Below, in pieces: positions 1-5,621 of a DNA stretch of 7,180 bases. The position numbers were made by a program, and so were the translations under genes. Origin of the DNA: Paracoccaceae bacterium (GTDB lineage Bacteria > Pseudomonadota > Alphaproteobacteria > Rhodobacterales > Rhodobacteraceae); NCBI GenBank assembly GCA_023254015.1, contig JALQYS010000455.1, positions 1 to 7,180 on the forward strand, written 5' to 3'. The notes below the pieces were generated by a model. It was not told where the DNA came from. It saw nothing but the letters and a program-made list of their open reading frames with translations, and searched no databases. Every line of letters begins with the position of its first letter. The first letter of the stretch is position 1.

Positions 1-30
1 GGCACACTGCACCGTTACGGTTGCCCGCTG

Positions 31-45
31 ATTTTTCCGGCAAAC
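31..45. promoter_or_regulatory. Possible regulator site upstream of tmm (T-tract, 5 bases, AAA)
   Basis: An A followed by five T's, a five-base G/C core (CCGGC), then AAAC. The same layout, T-tract/five-base GC-rich core/AAA, occurs upstream of the permease (1639-1654) and of dmmD (3726-3740). That is the only reason for listing it. It lies about 70 bases upstream of the predicted tmm -35 box, which would suit an activator better than a repressor. Short AT-rich words are common in intergenic DNA, so chance is a real alternative. Confidence 0.22.
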
Positions 46-53
46 GCCTGATT

Positions 54-88
54 TCTCAGCCTGCCATCACGAAATCGGCAGGCTGGGA
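54..88 (+). terminator. Stem-loop upstream of tmm, possibly a weak terminator of the preceding gene
   Basis: A perfect 9-bp inverted repeat, 57-65 (CAGCCTGCC) with 77-85 (GGCAGGCTG), encloses an 11-base loop. One wobble and two further pairs extend it to 54-88. It is followed by GCATTTT, a poor U-tract, so termination would be weak. Upstream reading frames stop at 29-31 and 49-51, so an upstream + strand gene could end just before it; in roseobacters the TMAO transporter genes tmoXWV often precede tmm. It could equally be an operator. The hairpin is seen directly; its role is inferred. Confidence 0.4.
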
Positions 89-112
89 GCATTTTCACCG
101 CAGGAAAAAGAT

Positions 113-142
113 TTGACACTGGCGCAACTCGGATTCTAGCAT
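113..142 (+). promoter_or_regulatory. Predicted sigma-70-type promoter of tmm
   Basis: A consensus -35 hexamer TTGACA (113-118) is followed after 18 bases by TAGCAT (137-142), which matches the -10 consensus at four of six positions including the key first T, second A and last T. Transcription would start near 149-151 and give a leader of about 50 bases before the tmm start codon. The good -35 box suggests a promoter that does not need an activator to recruit polymerase, though control from the upstream stem-loop or AT-rich site is possible. Confidence 0.55.
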
Positions 143-198
143 CCCGGCCAAGGCAGCGCGCGAAACCAACTGCCAGAATCCATCAGCCGGAGGTGTCC

Positions 199-1542
199 AT
201 GAAAAAAAGAGTAGCCGTCATCGGTGCGGGTCCGTCAGGGCTTGCCCAACTGCGCGCGTTCCAGTCTGCCAAAGCCAAAGGGGCCGAGATTCCCGAGGTT
301 GTCTGTTTTGAAAAGCAGTCCGACTGGGGCGGGCTGTGGAACTATACCTGGCGCACGGGGCTGGATGAATTCGGCGAGCCTGTGCACTGCTCGATGTATC
401 GCTATCTGTGGACCAACGGCCCGAAAGAAGGCCTTGAATTTGCAGACTATTCCTTTGAGGAGCATTTCGGCAAGCAGATCGCGAGCTACCCGCCGCGCGC
501 CGTCATGGTCGACTACATTGAAGGCCGCGTGAAAAAGGCCGGCGTGCGCGACTGGATCCGGTTCAACAACACCATCCGTATGGTCAAATACAACGAGGCC
601 AAGGGCAATTTCACCGTCACGGCGCATGACCTGAAGGCTGACCGGATGTATGACGAGGACTTCGATCACGTGATCGTCGCCTCGGGCCACTTCTCGGTCC
701 CGAATGTGCCGGAATACCCCGGTTTCGACAAGTTCAACGGCCGCGTCCTGCACGCCCACGACTTCCGCGATGCGCGCGAGTTCAAGGGCAAGGACCTTCT
801 GCTGCTCGGCTCGTCCTATTCGGCCGAGGACATCGGCAGCCAGTGCTGGAAATATGGCGCCAAGTCGATCACCGTTGCCTATCGCAACGCGCCCATGGGC
901 TTCAAATGGCCCGACAATTGGAAAGAGGTGCCCGCGCTGGAGCGTGTTGACGAGGACACCGCCTATTTCAAGGACGGCACCTCGAAGAAGGTCGATGCGA
1001 TCATCCTGTGCACCGGCTACAAGCACCACTTCCCCTTCCTGCCTGACGATCTGCGCCTGAAAACCGCGAACCGTCTGGCGACGAACGACCTCTACAAAGG
1101 CGTCGTCTATGTGCATAACCCCAAGATGTTCTATCTGGGCATGCAGGACCAGAGGTTCACCTTCAACATGTTCGACGCCCAGGCCTGGTGGGTGCGCGAT
1201 GCGATCATGGGCAGGATTGCAATTCCCTCGGACAAGAACGTGCTGCTGAAGGACGTGGCCGACCGTGTGGCGGGTGAGGATGCGGGCAAGGATGCCCATG
1301 ACGCCATCCACTATCAGGGCGACTATGTGAAGGAACTGATCGCCGAGACCGATTACCCGTCCTTCGACGTGGACGGCGCTTGTGAGGCCTTCTTTGAATG
1401 GAAGGAACACAAGAAGGAAGACATCATGGCCTTCCGCAACCATGCCTACCGCTCGGTCATCACCGGCACAATGGCGCCTATCCACCACACGCCCTGGAAG
1501 GACGCGCTGGAGGATTCGCTGGAAAGCTATCTGAAGAACTGA
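199..1542 (+). CDS. tmm: Trimethylamine monooxygenase (flavin-containing monooxygenase)
   Basis: Predicted 447-aa cytoplasmic FAD- and NADPH-dependent enzyme that oxidises trimethylamine to trimethylamine N-oxide; the family is also known to oxidise dimethyl sulfide. The FAD dinucleotide-binding motif GAGPSG is at residues 9-14. The FMO signature FxGxxxHxxxF is at 179-189 (F179, G181, H185, F189). The NADPH-binding loop GSSYSAED is at 204-211 and places a tyrosine at 207, the position reported to matter for NADP+ movement in the Roseovarius Tmm. WTNG at 71-74 carries the Asn conserved in FMOs. Length matches bacterial Tmm (about 445-460 aa). The ATG at 199 is chosen because GGAGG (189-193) sits five bases upstream; a GTG at 193 would overlap that ribosome binding site. 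It is a single-gene unit: a promoter lies at 113-142 and tandem terminators follow. Identification as Tmm rather than a generic FMO also rests on the dmm genes downstream. Confidence 0.93.
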   Translation: MKKRVAVIGAGPSGLAQLRAFQSAKAKGAEIPEVVCFEKQSDWGGLWNYTWRTGLDEFGEPVHCSMYRYLWTNGPKEGLEFADYSFEEHFGKQIASYPPRAVMVDYIEGRVKKAGVRDWIRFNNTIRMVKYNEAKGNFTVTAHDLKADRMYDEDFDHVIVASGHFSVPNVPEYPGFDKFNGRVLHAHDFRDAREFKGKDLLLLGSSYSAEDIGSQCWKYGAKSITVAYRNAPMGFKWPDNWKEVPALERVDEDTAYFKDGTSKKVDAIILCTGYKHHFPFLPDDLRLKTANRLATNDLYKGVVYVHNPKMFYLGMQDQRFTFNMFDAQAWWVRDAIMGRIAIPSDKNVLLKDVADRVAGEDAGKDAHDAIHYQGDYVKELIAETDYPSFDVDGACEAFFEWKEHKKEDIMAFRNHAYRSVITGTMAPIHHTPWKDALEDSLESYLKN

Positions 1543-1559
1543 GCCGGCTTCCTGCATTG

Positions 1560-1592
1560 AAAGGCCCCCGCTGCGTGTTGGGGGCCTTTTTT
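1560..1592 (+). terminator. Rho-independent terminator of tmm
   Basis: A perfect 10-bp stem pairs 1560-1569 (AAAGGCCCCC) with 1580-1589 (GGGGGCCTTT) around a 10-base loop, and six T's run from 1587 to 1592. It begins 17 bases after the tmm stop codon. This is a textbook intrinsic terminator and separates tmm from the permease gene. Confidence 0.93.
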
Positions 1593-1593
1593 G

Positions 1594-1633
1594 CTGAAAA
1601 ACCGGGCAGGGGGCTGGGATGCCGGTTTTTCAG
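1594..1633. terminator. Second, probably bidirectional terminator directly behind the first
   Basis: A perfect 12-bp inverted repeat pairs 1594-1605 (CTGAAAAACCGG) with 1622-1633 (CCGGTTTTTCAG), with a 16-base G-rich interior. Read as A-tract, GC stem, T-tract (TTTTT at 1626-1630), it has terminator layout on both strands; the GC part can extend inward with one bulged G (C1607-G1621, A1608-T1620). It starts one base after the T-run of the tmm terminator. The GC core is short, so its strength is uncertain. Confidence 0.6.
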
Positions 1634-1857
1634 GAAACATTTTTTCGCGGAAATAAAAATCTTCTCGCCATGCGAGGGCGCGCATGCTTTTGTTGCGGCA
1701 TCGGGTCGCAGCCACGGCTGACGCACCCGAAGACGTGACGCACAGCGAATGGGAGTGGCATGCCGGCCAGTGGCAAGGGCCGGTTTCGGGGACGGAACGC
1801 GCGGAGGGGCGACGAACAGCCTGCAACATCCGCCGGAGCAAACAGGAGAACAGGGAA
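1634..1857 (+). promoter_or_regulatory. Long non-coding leader of the permease gene
   Basis: These 224 bases between the tandem terminators and the permease start hold no convincing gene. The first 30 bases are AT-rich: six T's, CGCGG and AAAT (1640-1654), with overlapping dyads ATTTTT/AAAAAT (1639-1644 with 1655-1660) and TTTC-GCG-GAAA (1643-1653). This is the likeliest promoter/operator area, but I see no clear -35/-10 pair. Further on are a small dyad CTCGC-CAT-GCGAG (1664-1676) and a GC stem CCGGCC/GGCCGG (1763-1768 with 1778-1783, nine-base loop). I looked for glycine- and SAM-riboswitch signatures and found none. The permease frame stays open back to about 1684, but that extension does not look like protein. 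Confidence 0.4.
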
Positions 1858-3621
1858 ATGACGAAGGAAACGGGTTCGGGCCAGATGGTCCGGGCGCTGG
1901 ACTGGAAGGGGGCCTTCTGGGTTGCGGCCGGTGTGCCGCCGCTGGTGCTCTTCTCGATCGGCGGGATTGCAGGGACCACGGGCAAGATGGCCTTCGTGGT
2001 CTGGATGATCTCGATGGTCATGGGCTTTCTGCAAAGCTTTACCTACGCGGAAATGGCCGGCATGTTCGGCAACAAGTCGGGGGGCACCTCGGTTTACGGG
2101 GCAACTGCCTGGCTGCGCTATTCCAAGCTGGTCGCGCCGCTGTCGGTCTGGTGCAACTGGTTTGCCTGGTCGCCGGTGCTGTCGCTGGGCTGTGCGATTG
2201 CGGCGGGCTATATCCTGAATGCCCTGTTCCCAATTCCGCTGGCCGAAAGCCAGCAGGTCGTTGACTGGGTGGCGGCAAACATCGGCAATTACACGGCCGA
2301 AACCCAATCTGTCGTCGATTACATCGCGGCCAATGCCGGCACGACGGTGGATGACGCGATCAAGGCCGTCGCCGCCGCAGATGGTGTTACCGCCCTGACC
2401 CCCTGGTTCCGCGCCTACGAGGCCTTCAACATCGCCATTCCCGGCCTTGGCACCTTGCACTTCAACTCGACCTTCTTCATCGGGGTTGTGCTGATGCTGA
2501 TCATCCTGATCATTCAGGAGCGCGGCATTTCCTCGACCGCCAACGCCCAGAAGTGGCTGGCGATCATCGTACTTGTCCCGTTGTTGCTGGTTGGCCTTGT
2601 GCCAATTCTGACCGGCGCGATCGACAGCATGAACGTGACCAACCTTCTGCCGCCAACCGCCGCCTATTCGGGTGTCGACGGCGAGTGGAACATCGGTGGC
2701 TGGACGCTGTTTCTGGGGGGCCTTTATATCGCCGCCTGGTCGACCTATGGCTTTGAAACCGCGGTCTGCTATACGGCGGAACTGAAAGACCCCAAGCGCG
2801 ACACCTTCCGCGCGATCTTCTATTCGGGCCTTCTGTGCGCGGTGTTCTTCTTCCTGATTCCCTTCGCCTTCCAGGGCGTTCTGGGCACCGAAGGCATGCT
2901 TGCCACCGGGATCGTTGACGGCACCGGCGTGGGCGAGGCCCTTGGCAACATGATCGGCGGCGGCCCTGTCATCACCCAGATCTTCGTGATCCTGATGATC
3001 ATGGCGCTGTTCCTGTCGATCATGACGGCCTTGGCCGGGTCGTCGCGGACGCTGTATCAGGGGTCGCGCGATGGCTGGCTGCCGAAGTATCTCGGCTCTG
3101 TCAACAGCCACGGCGCGCCGTCCAAGGCGATGTGGACCGACTTTTCCTTCAACGTCGTCCTTCTGGCGCTGGCCTCTGACGTATCGGGTTACTTCTATGT
3201 GCTCGCCATCTCGAACGTCGGCTACATCATGTTCAACTTCATGAACCTGAATGCGGGCTGGATCCACCGAATCGATTCGGGACATCTGGAGCGCCCGTGG
3301 AAGGCACCGAACTGGCTGATCGGCGTGAACACCTGTCTGGCCTTCGTCAACGCCCTGTTCCTCGGCGCTGGCGCCAAGGTCTGGGGTTATGAAAACGCCC
3401 TGTGGTCGGGCCTGATCTTCGCTTCGTTCATCATCCCGGTGTTCTGGTATCGCCACTACGTTCAGGATGGCGGGCGCTTCCCGAAAGAAGCCTATGACGA
3501 TCTGGGGCTGGAAGAGGGCGATCTGGGGGAACGAAAGGCCGGCATGCTGCCCTATCTGGCGCTGCTGCTGGGGCTTGCGGTCGTTCTTTGGGCGAACTGG
3601 TTCTTTGTCCTGCCCGCCTGA
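1858..3621 (+). CDS. APC-superfamily permease, candidate methylated-amine or amino-acid transporter
   Basis: Predicted 587-aa inner-membrane secondary transporter of the amino acid-polyamine-organocation superfamily; substrate unknown. I count about 12-13 hydrophobic segments, roughly at residues 18-39, 44-66, 92-122, 203-220, 231-253, 282-305, 318-340, 371-394, 428-467 (probably two), 487-508, 513-531 and 563-585. The first helix carries a glycine-rich break (SIGGIAGTTG, 33-42) as in LeuT-fold carriers. Residues 396-422 match the APC loop pattern SR..Y..SRDGWLP..L......P. The long loop at 124-202 between helices 3 and 4 should face the periplasm and contains a duplicated VVD[WY][VI]AAN motif. 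At 587 aa it is longer than usual APC proteins (about 450-550), largely because of this loop and the C-terminal helix. The start at 1858 is supported by AGGAG (1844-1848) nine bases upstream. It stands alone between terminators, flanked by TMA- and DMA-oxidising genes, which suggests uptake of an amine intermediate or related compound. Confidence 0.85.
   Translation: MTKETGSGQMVRALDWKGAFWVAAGVPPLVLFSIGGIAGTTGKMAFVVWMISMVMGFLQSFTYAEMAGMFGNKSGGTSVYGATAWLRYSKLVAPLSVWCNWFAWSPVLSLGCAIAAGYILNALFPIPLAESQQVVDWVAANIGNYTAETQSVVDYIAANAGTTVDDAIKAVAAADGVTALTPWFRAYEAFNIAIPGLGTLHFNSTFFIGVVLMLIILIIQERGISSTANAQKWLAIIVLVPLLLVGLVPILTGAIDSMNVTNLLPPTAAYSGVDGEWNIGGWTLFLGGLYIAAWSTYGFETAVCYTAELKDPKRDTFRAIFYSGLLCAVFFFLIPFAFQGVLGTEGMLATGIVDGTGVGEALGNMIGGGPVITQIFVILMIMALFLSIMTALAGSSRTLYQGSRDGWLPKYLGSVNSHGAPSKAMWTDFSFNVVLLALASDVSGYFYVLAISNVGYIMFNFMNLNAGWIHRIDSGHLERPWKAPNWLIGVNTCLAFVNALFLGAGAKVWGYENALWSGLIFASFIIPVFWYRHYVQDGGRFPKEAYDDLGLEEGDLGERKAGMLPYLALLLGLAVVLWANWFFVLPA
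2257..2343 (+). repeat. Duplicated 11-residue motif in the permease periplasmic loop
   Basis: Permease residues 134-144 (VVDWVAANIGN, 2257-2289) and 152-162 (VVDYIAANAGT, 2311-2343) share VVD-aromatic-aliphatic-AAN-x-G with an 18-residue period. Synonymous differences between the copies (for example GTCGTTGAC against GTCGTCGAT) show that the duplication is not recent. A weaker third echo may follow at 164-174 (VDDAIKAVAAA). The pattern suggests short amphipathic helices in tandem. Its function is not known to me. Confidence 0.6.
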
Positions 3622-3647
3622 GCACGGCAAGAGACCCTGCACTTGAC

Positions 3648-3675
3648 AAAGGGGCCGCCGAGCGTGGCCCCTTTT
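3648..3675 (+). terminator. Rho-independent terminator of the permease gene
   Basis: A 9-bp stem pairs 3648-3656 (AAAGGGGCC) with 3666-3674 (GGCCCCTTT), extended inward by a G-T wobble and a C-G pair, and the 3' side ends in TTTT (3672-3675). It lies 26 bases after the permease stop codon and separates the permease from the dmm operon. Confidence 0.88.
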
Positions 3676-3689
3676 CAATTTCCGGAATG

Positions 3690-3739
3690 TTTTCTGCCAA
3701 GAAAAATAATTGAACTTCATTATTGATTTTTGGCAGAAA
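3690..3739. promoter_or_regulatory. Nested inverted repeat, probable operator of the dmm operon
   Basis: A perfect 10-bp inverted repeat, TTTCTGCCAA (3691-3700) and TTGGCAGAAA (3730-3739), is separated by 29 bases. Inside it, AATAAT (3705-3710) and ATTATT (3719-3724) form a second inverted repeat about nearly the same axis. The left arm is also its own dyad: TTTTCT-GCCA-AGAAAA (3690-3705). The half-sites are 39 bp centre to centre, a little under four helical turns. This lies 46 bases upstream of dmmD, in an AT-rich patch within GC-rich DNA. It could be a paired operator for a dimeric regulator or, if inside the transcript, a leader hairpin. No regulator gene is in the window. Confidence 0.55.
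3705..3710 (+). promoter_or_regulatory. Tentative -10 element for dmmDABC
   Basis: AATAAT matches the TATAAT consensus at five of six positions and is the best -10-like word between the permease terminator and dmmD. No good -35 box lies 16-18 bases upstream (the region reads CCGGAA or close to it), so the promoter would be weak or activator-dependent. If correct, the left operator arm falls in the spacer between -35 and -10, and transcription starts near 3717, giving a leader of about 70 bases. Confidence 0.28.
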
Positions 3740-3785
3740 CCCGACAACACTTGGCCAAAATCAAAATCTTTCAGGGAGAAGAACG

Positions 3786-4925
3786 ATGACCAATTCCTGG
3801 CGTTTCTCGACGCTTGGCGACCGCCACCGGGCGCTTGGGTCCAATCTTGAGGATTGGTCGGGCATGGGCACGGCCTGGTCCTATTCCAAGGGCGATCCCG
3901 ATGCCGAATACATGGCGATCCGCACCAAGGCCGGCCTGATGGACGTCTCGGGCCTGAAAAAGGTGCATATCACCGGTCACGCCGCCGCCCATGTGATCGA
4001 ACGGGCCACCACCCGCAACGTCGAAAAGCTGATGCCCGGCCGCGCAGTCTACGCCTGCATGCTGAATGACGCCGGCAAGTTCATCGATGACTGCGTGATC
4101 TACCGCATGGGGCCCGACAGCTTCATGGTCGTCCACGGCTCGGGGCAGGGGCATGAGCAGCTGACCATGGCCTCCATCGGCCGCGATGTGTCGGTTCGCT
4201 TTGACGACAACCTGCACGACCTGTCGCTGCAAGGCCCGCTGGCGGTGGACTATCTGGAAAAGCACATTCCGGGCATCCGCAATCTGGCCTATTTCAGCCA
4301 CATGGGCGCAAGCCTTTTCGGCAAGCCGATTACCATCTCCCGCACCGGTTACACCGGTGAGCGTGGCTATGAGATCTTCTGCCGCGGGCAGGATGCCGTG
4401 TTGATCTGGGACCGCATCCTTGAAGAAGGCGCGTCCATGGGCATCATCCCCTGCCGGTTCACCACGCTGGATATGCTGCGGACCGAGAGCTATCTGCTGT
4501 TCTTCCCCTTCGACAACTCGGAAATGTATCCGTTTGAAAACGAAGGCCCCGGCGATACGCTGTGGGAACTGGGCCTTGATTTCACCGTGTCGCCCGGCAA
4601 GGTGGGCTTCCGTGGGGCCGAGGAACACTACCGCCTGAAGGGCAAGGAGCGGTTCAAGATTTCCGGCATGATGCTGGAAGGCAAGAATGTGCCGGGCAAC
4701 GGCGCGCCGGTGTTCAAGGATGGCAATCAGGTGGGCGTCGTGACGCAGGCCATGTATTCGCCGCTGAACGACTGGACCGTGGCCATCGCCCGTCTGCCGG
4801 TCGCCGATGCCAACAACGGAACCGCGCTGGAAGTGCGCTGCGGCACCCATGGCCCGATCAAGGGCAAGTCGGCCTCGCTGCCCTTCTACGACGTCGACAA
4901 GAAGCGGCGCACCGTTCAGGGCTGA
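3786..4925 (+). CDS. dmmD: GcvT-like aminomethyltransferase-family protein of the dimethylamine operon
   Basis: Predicted 379-aa cytoplasmic protein of the GcvT/DmdA tetrahydrofolate-dependent family. Visible family marks are the N-terminal AGLMDVSGLKKVHITG (49-64), a conserved acidic pair D101-D102 in NDAGKFIDD (94-102), corresponding to the essential Asp region of GcvT, and RTGYTGERGYE (186-196). A C-terminal barrel-like domain covers about 290-370. Length is normal for the family (about 360-400). It leads the operon whose next genes encode dimethylamine monooxygenase, so the likely role is transfer of the methyl-derived C1 unit (formaldehyde) released from dimethylamine to tetrahydrofolate. 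That role is inferred from family and position. The start is supported by AGGGAG (3773-3778) seven bases upstream; the frame open back to 3723 runs through the operator and is discounted. A DMSP demethylase (DmdA) or a glycine-cleavage T protein is the alternative, but the neighbours argue against both. Confidence 0.82.
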   Translation: MTNSWRFSTLGDRHRALGSNLEDWSGMGTAWSYSKGDPDAEYMAIRTKAGLMDVSGLKKVHITGHAAAHVIERATTRNVEKLMPGRAVYACMLNDAGKFIDDCVIYRMGPDSFMVVHGSGQGHEQLTMASIGRDVSVRFDDNLHDLSLQGPLAVDYLEKHIPGIRNLAYFSHMGASLFGKPITISRTGYTGERGYEIFCRGQDAVLIWDRILEEGASMGIIPCRFTTLDMLRTESYLLFFPFDNSEMYPFENEGPGDTLWELGLDFTVSPGKVGFRGAEEHYRLKGKERFKISGMMLEGKNVPGNGAPVFKDGNQVGVVTQAMYSPLNDWTVAIARLPVADANNGTALEVRCGTHGPIKGKSASLPFYDVDKKRRTVQG

Positions 4926-4937
4926 CGCCCCCTTCGC

Positions 4938-4979
4938 CTCCGGCAAGGTCCGTCGGCGCGGACAGGGGCCTTGCCGGGG
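4938..4979 (+). other. Long intercistronic hairpin between dmmD and dmmA
   Basis: A perfect 9-bp inverted repeat pairs CCGGCAAGG (4940-4948) with CCTTGCCGG (4969-4977), with a further wobble and C-G pair outside it. Inside, GTCCG (4948-4952) can pair with CGGAC (4959-4963), leaving an AGGGG bulge (4964-4968) that resembles a ribosome binding site. No T-run follows, so it is not an intrinsic terminator. It may tune message stability or the ratio of DmmD to DmmA translation. Confidence 0.6.
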
Positions 4980-5012
4980 ATGCCTCACGACATTCCACAG
5001 GCTTTGAAAACC

Positions 5013-5621
5013 ATGACAAAGACCGAGTTTCCACCCTCGATAAAAAGTCGCCCTGTTTACGGCGTGCTTGAACCGCGTCCGGGGGCCATGCACCTGATCG
5101 TCGCCGACGGTGAAGGGGCCGAGGCCGTTGCCGAACTGGCCGCCAAGGCGCCCGAAATCCTGCCCAAGGCGCATATCCTTTACACGGCGGGCCCGACCGG
5201 CACCGACCAATGGGACAAGATCGCCGCCCTTGGCGCGCGTCAGGCACAAAAGGCGGCGTCGCTGCCCACGCTGTTGTTCCGCTTGGCCCGCGTGCTGCAG
5301 GATACGCCGATGGGCGCGCAGATCTATCTGACCGGCACCGAAGGGCTGATGGGACAGGCCGAGCGTGACATCATGGCCTTGGGCTTTCCACATGTCGACA
5401 TCCAGAAGGAACATCGCGGATCGACCGTGCGGCGCGTGCAATGCGTGCATTGCAAGGGCATCACCGAGAATGTGAGAACCGACCCCTTCCAGTGCAGCCA
5501 CTGCGGCCTGCACCTTTATGTGCGCGACCACTACTCGCGCCGGCTCGCGGCTTTTCAGGGCGTGAACATTGATGCGGAAGACAAGGGGCAGATCCCCCCG
5601 GCGGTGGAGCGGTTCAAATGA
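5013..5621 (+). CDS. dmmA: Dimethylamine monooxygenase subunit DmmA family protein
   Basis: Predicted 202-aa cytoplasmic protein. The C-terminus has a zinc-ribbon-like pair CVHC (C144, C147) and CSHC (C161, C164). The N-terminal two-thirds has alpha/beta character and resembles a worn NAD-binding domain of ferredoxin reductases: residues 26-60 and 101-135 align without gaps to DmmB 114-148 and 190-224, but the glycine-rich loop reads DGEGAEA and the usual CGP reads TGT. Order and context (dmmD-A-B-C) identify it as DmmA, a component of the DMA monooxygenase; its exact role is not established to my knowledge. The start is uncertain. The ATG at 5013 is preferred because the next upstream ATG (4980, giving 213 aa) abuts the 4938-4979 hairpin and adds unremarkable residues, yet 5013 has only a weak AGG upstream (4999-5001). 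The stop overlaps the dmmB start (ATGA), implying coupled translation. Confidence 0.8.
   Translation: MTKTEFPPSIKSRPVYGVLEPRPGAMHLIVADGEGAEAVAELAAKAPEILPKAHILYTAGPTGTDQWDKIAALGARQAQKAASLPTLLFRLARVLQDTPMGAQIYLTGTEGLMGQAERDIMALGFPHVDIQKEHRGSTVRRVQCVHCKGITENVRTDPFQCSHCGLHLYVRDHYSRRLAAFQGVNIDAEDKGQIPPAVERFK

Noticed and set aside
1..51. Tail of an upstream coding sequence
   Set aside because: Frames end at 29-31 and 49-51, but fewer than 17 codons are visible and none is recognisable, so no gene is called.
193..198. GTG start for tmm two codons upstream
   Set aside because: It overlaps the GGAGG ribosome binding site (189-193), which is ideally spaced for the ATG at 199.
235..1557. A 440-codon open frame on the minus strand opposite tmm
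   Set aside because: It is antisense to a gene with clear FAD and NADPH motifs; the reverse translation has no recognisable domain.
1684..1857. A 58-codon N-terminal extension of the permease
   Set aside because: The frame is open but the residues are charged and unlike an APC N-terminus, while the ATG at 1858 has a good AGGAG and is followed by a typical permease start.
1634..1857. A riboswitch (glycine or SAM type) in the permease leader
   Set aside because: A stretch near 1831-1855 (CCGCCGGAGCAAACAGG) loosely recalls glycine-riboswitch words, but the flanking conserved segments and pairing are absent.
3643..3648. TTGACA as a -35 box for the dmm operon
   Set aside because: It abuts and overlaps the terminator stem, and no -10-like sequence lies 16-18 bases downstream (the region is GC-rich stem).
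1630..3750. A 706-codon open frame on the minus strand opposite the permease
   Set aside because: It is antisense to a clear membrane transporter. Its translation is rich in Arg, Gln, His, Asp and Gly with no recognisable domain, as expected from GC-rich codon bias read backwards. It also runs through two terminators.
3730..3757. A sigma-54 promoter (TTGGCA ... TTGGCC) before dmmD
   Set aside because: The -24-like TGGCA is present but no GC doublet in a TTGC context is found at the correct 10-base spacing.
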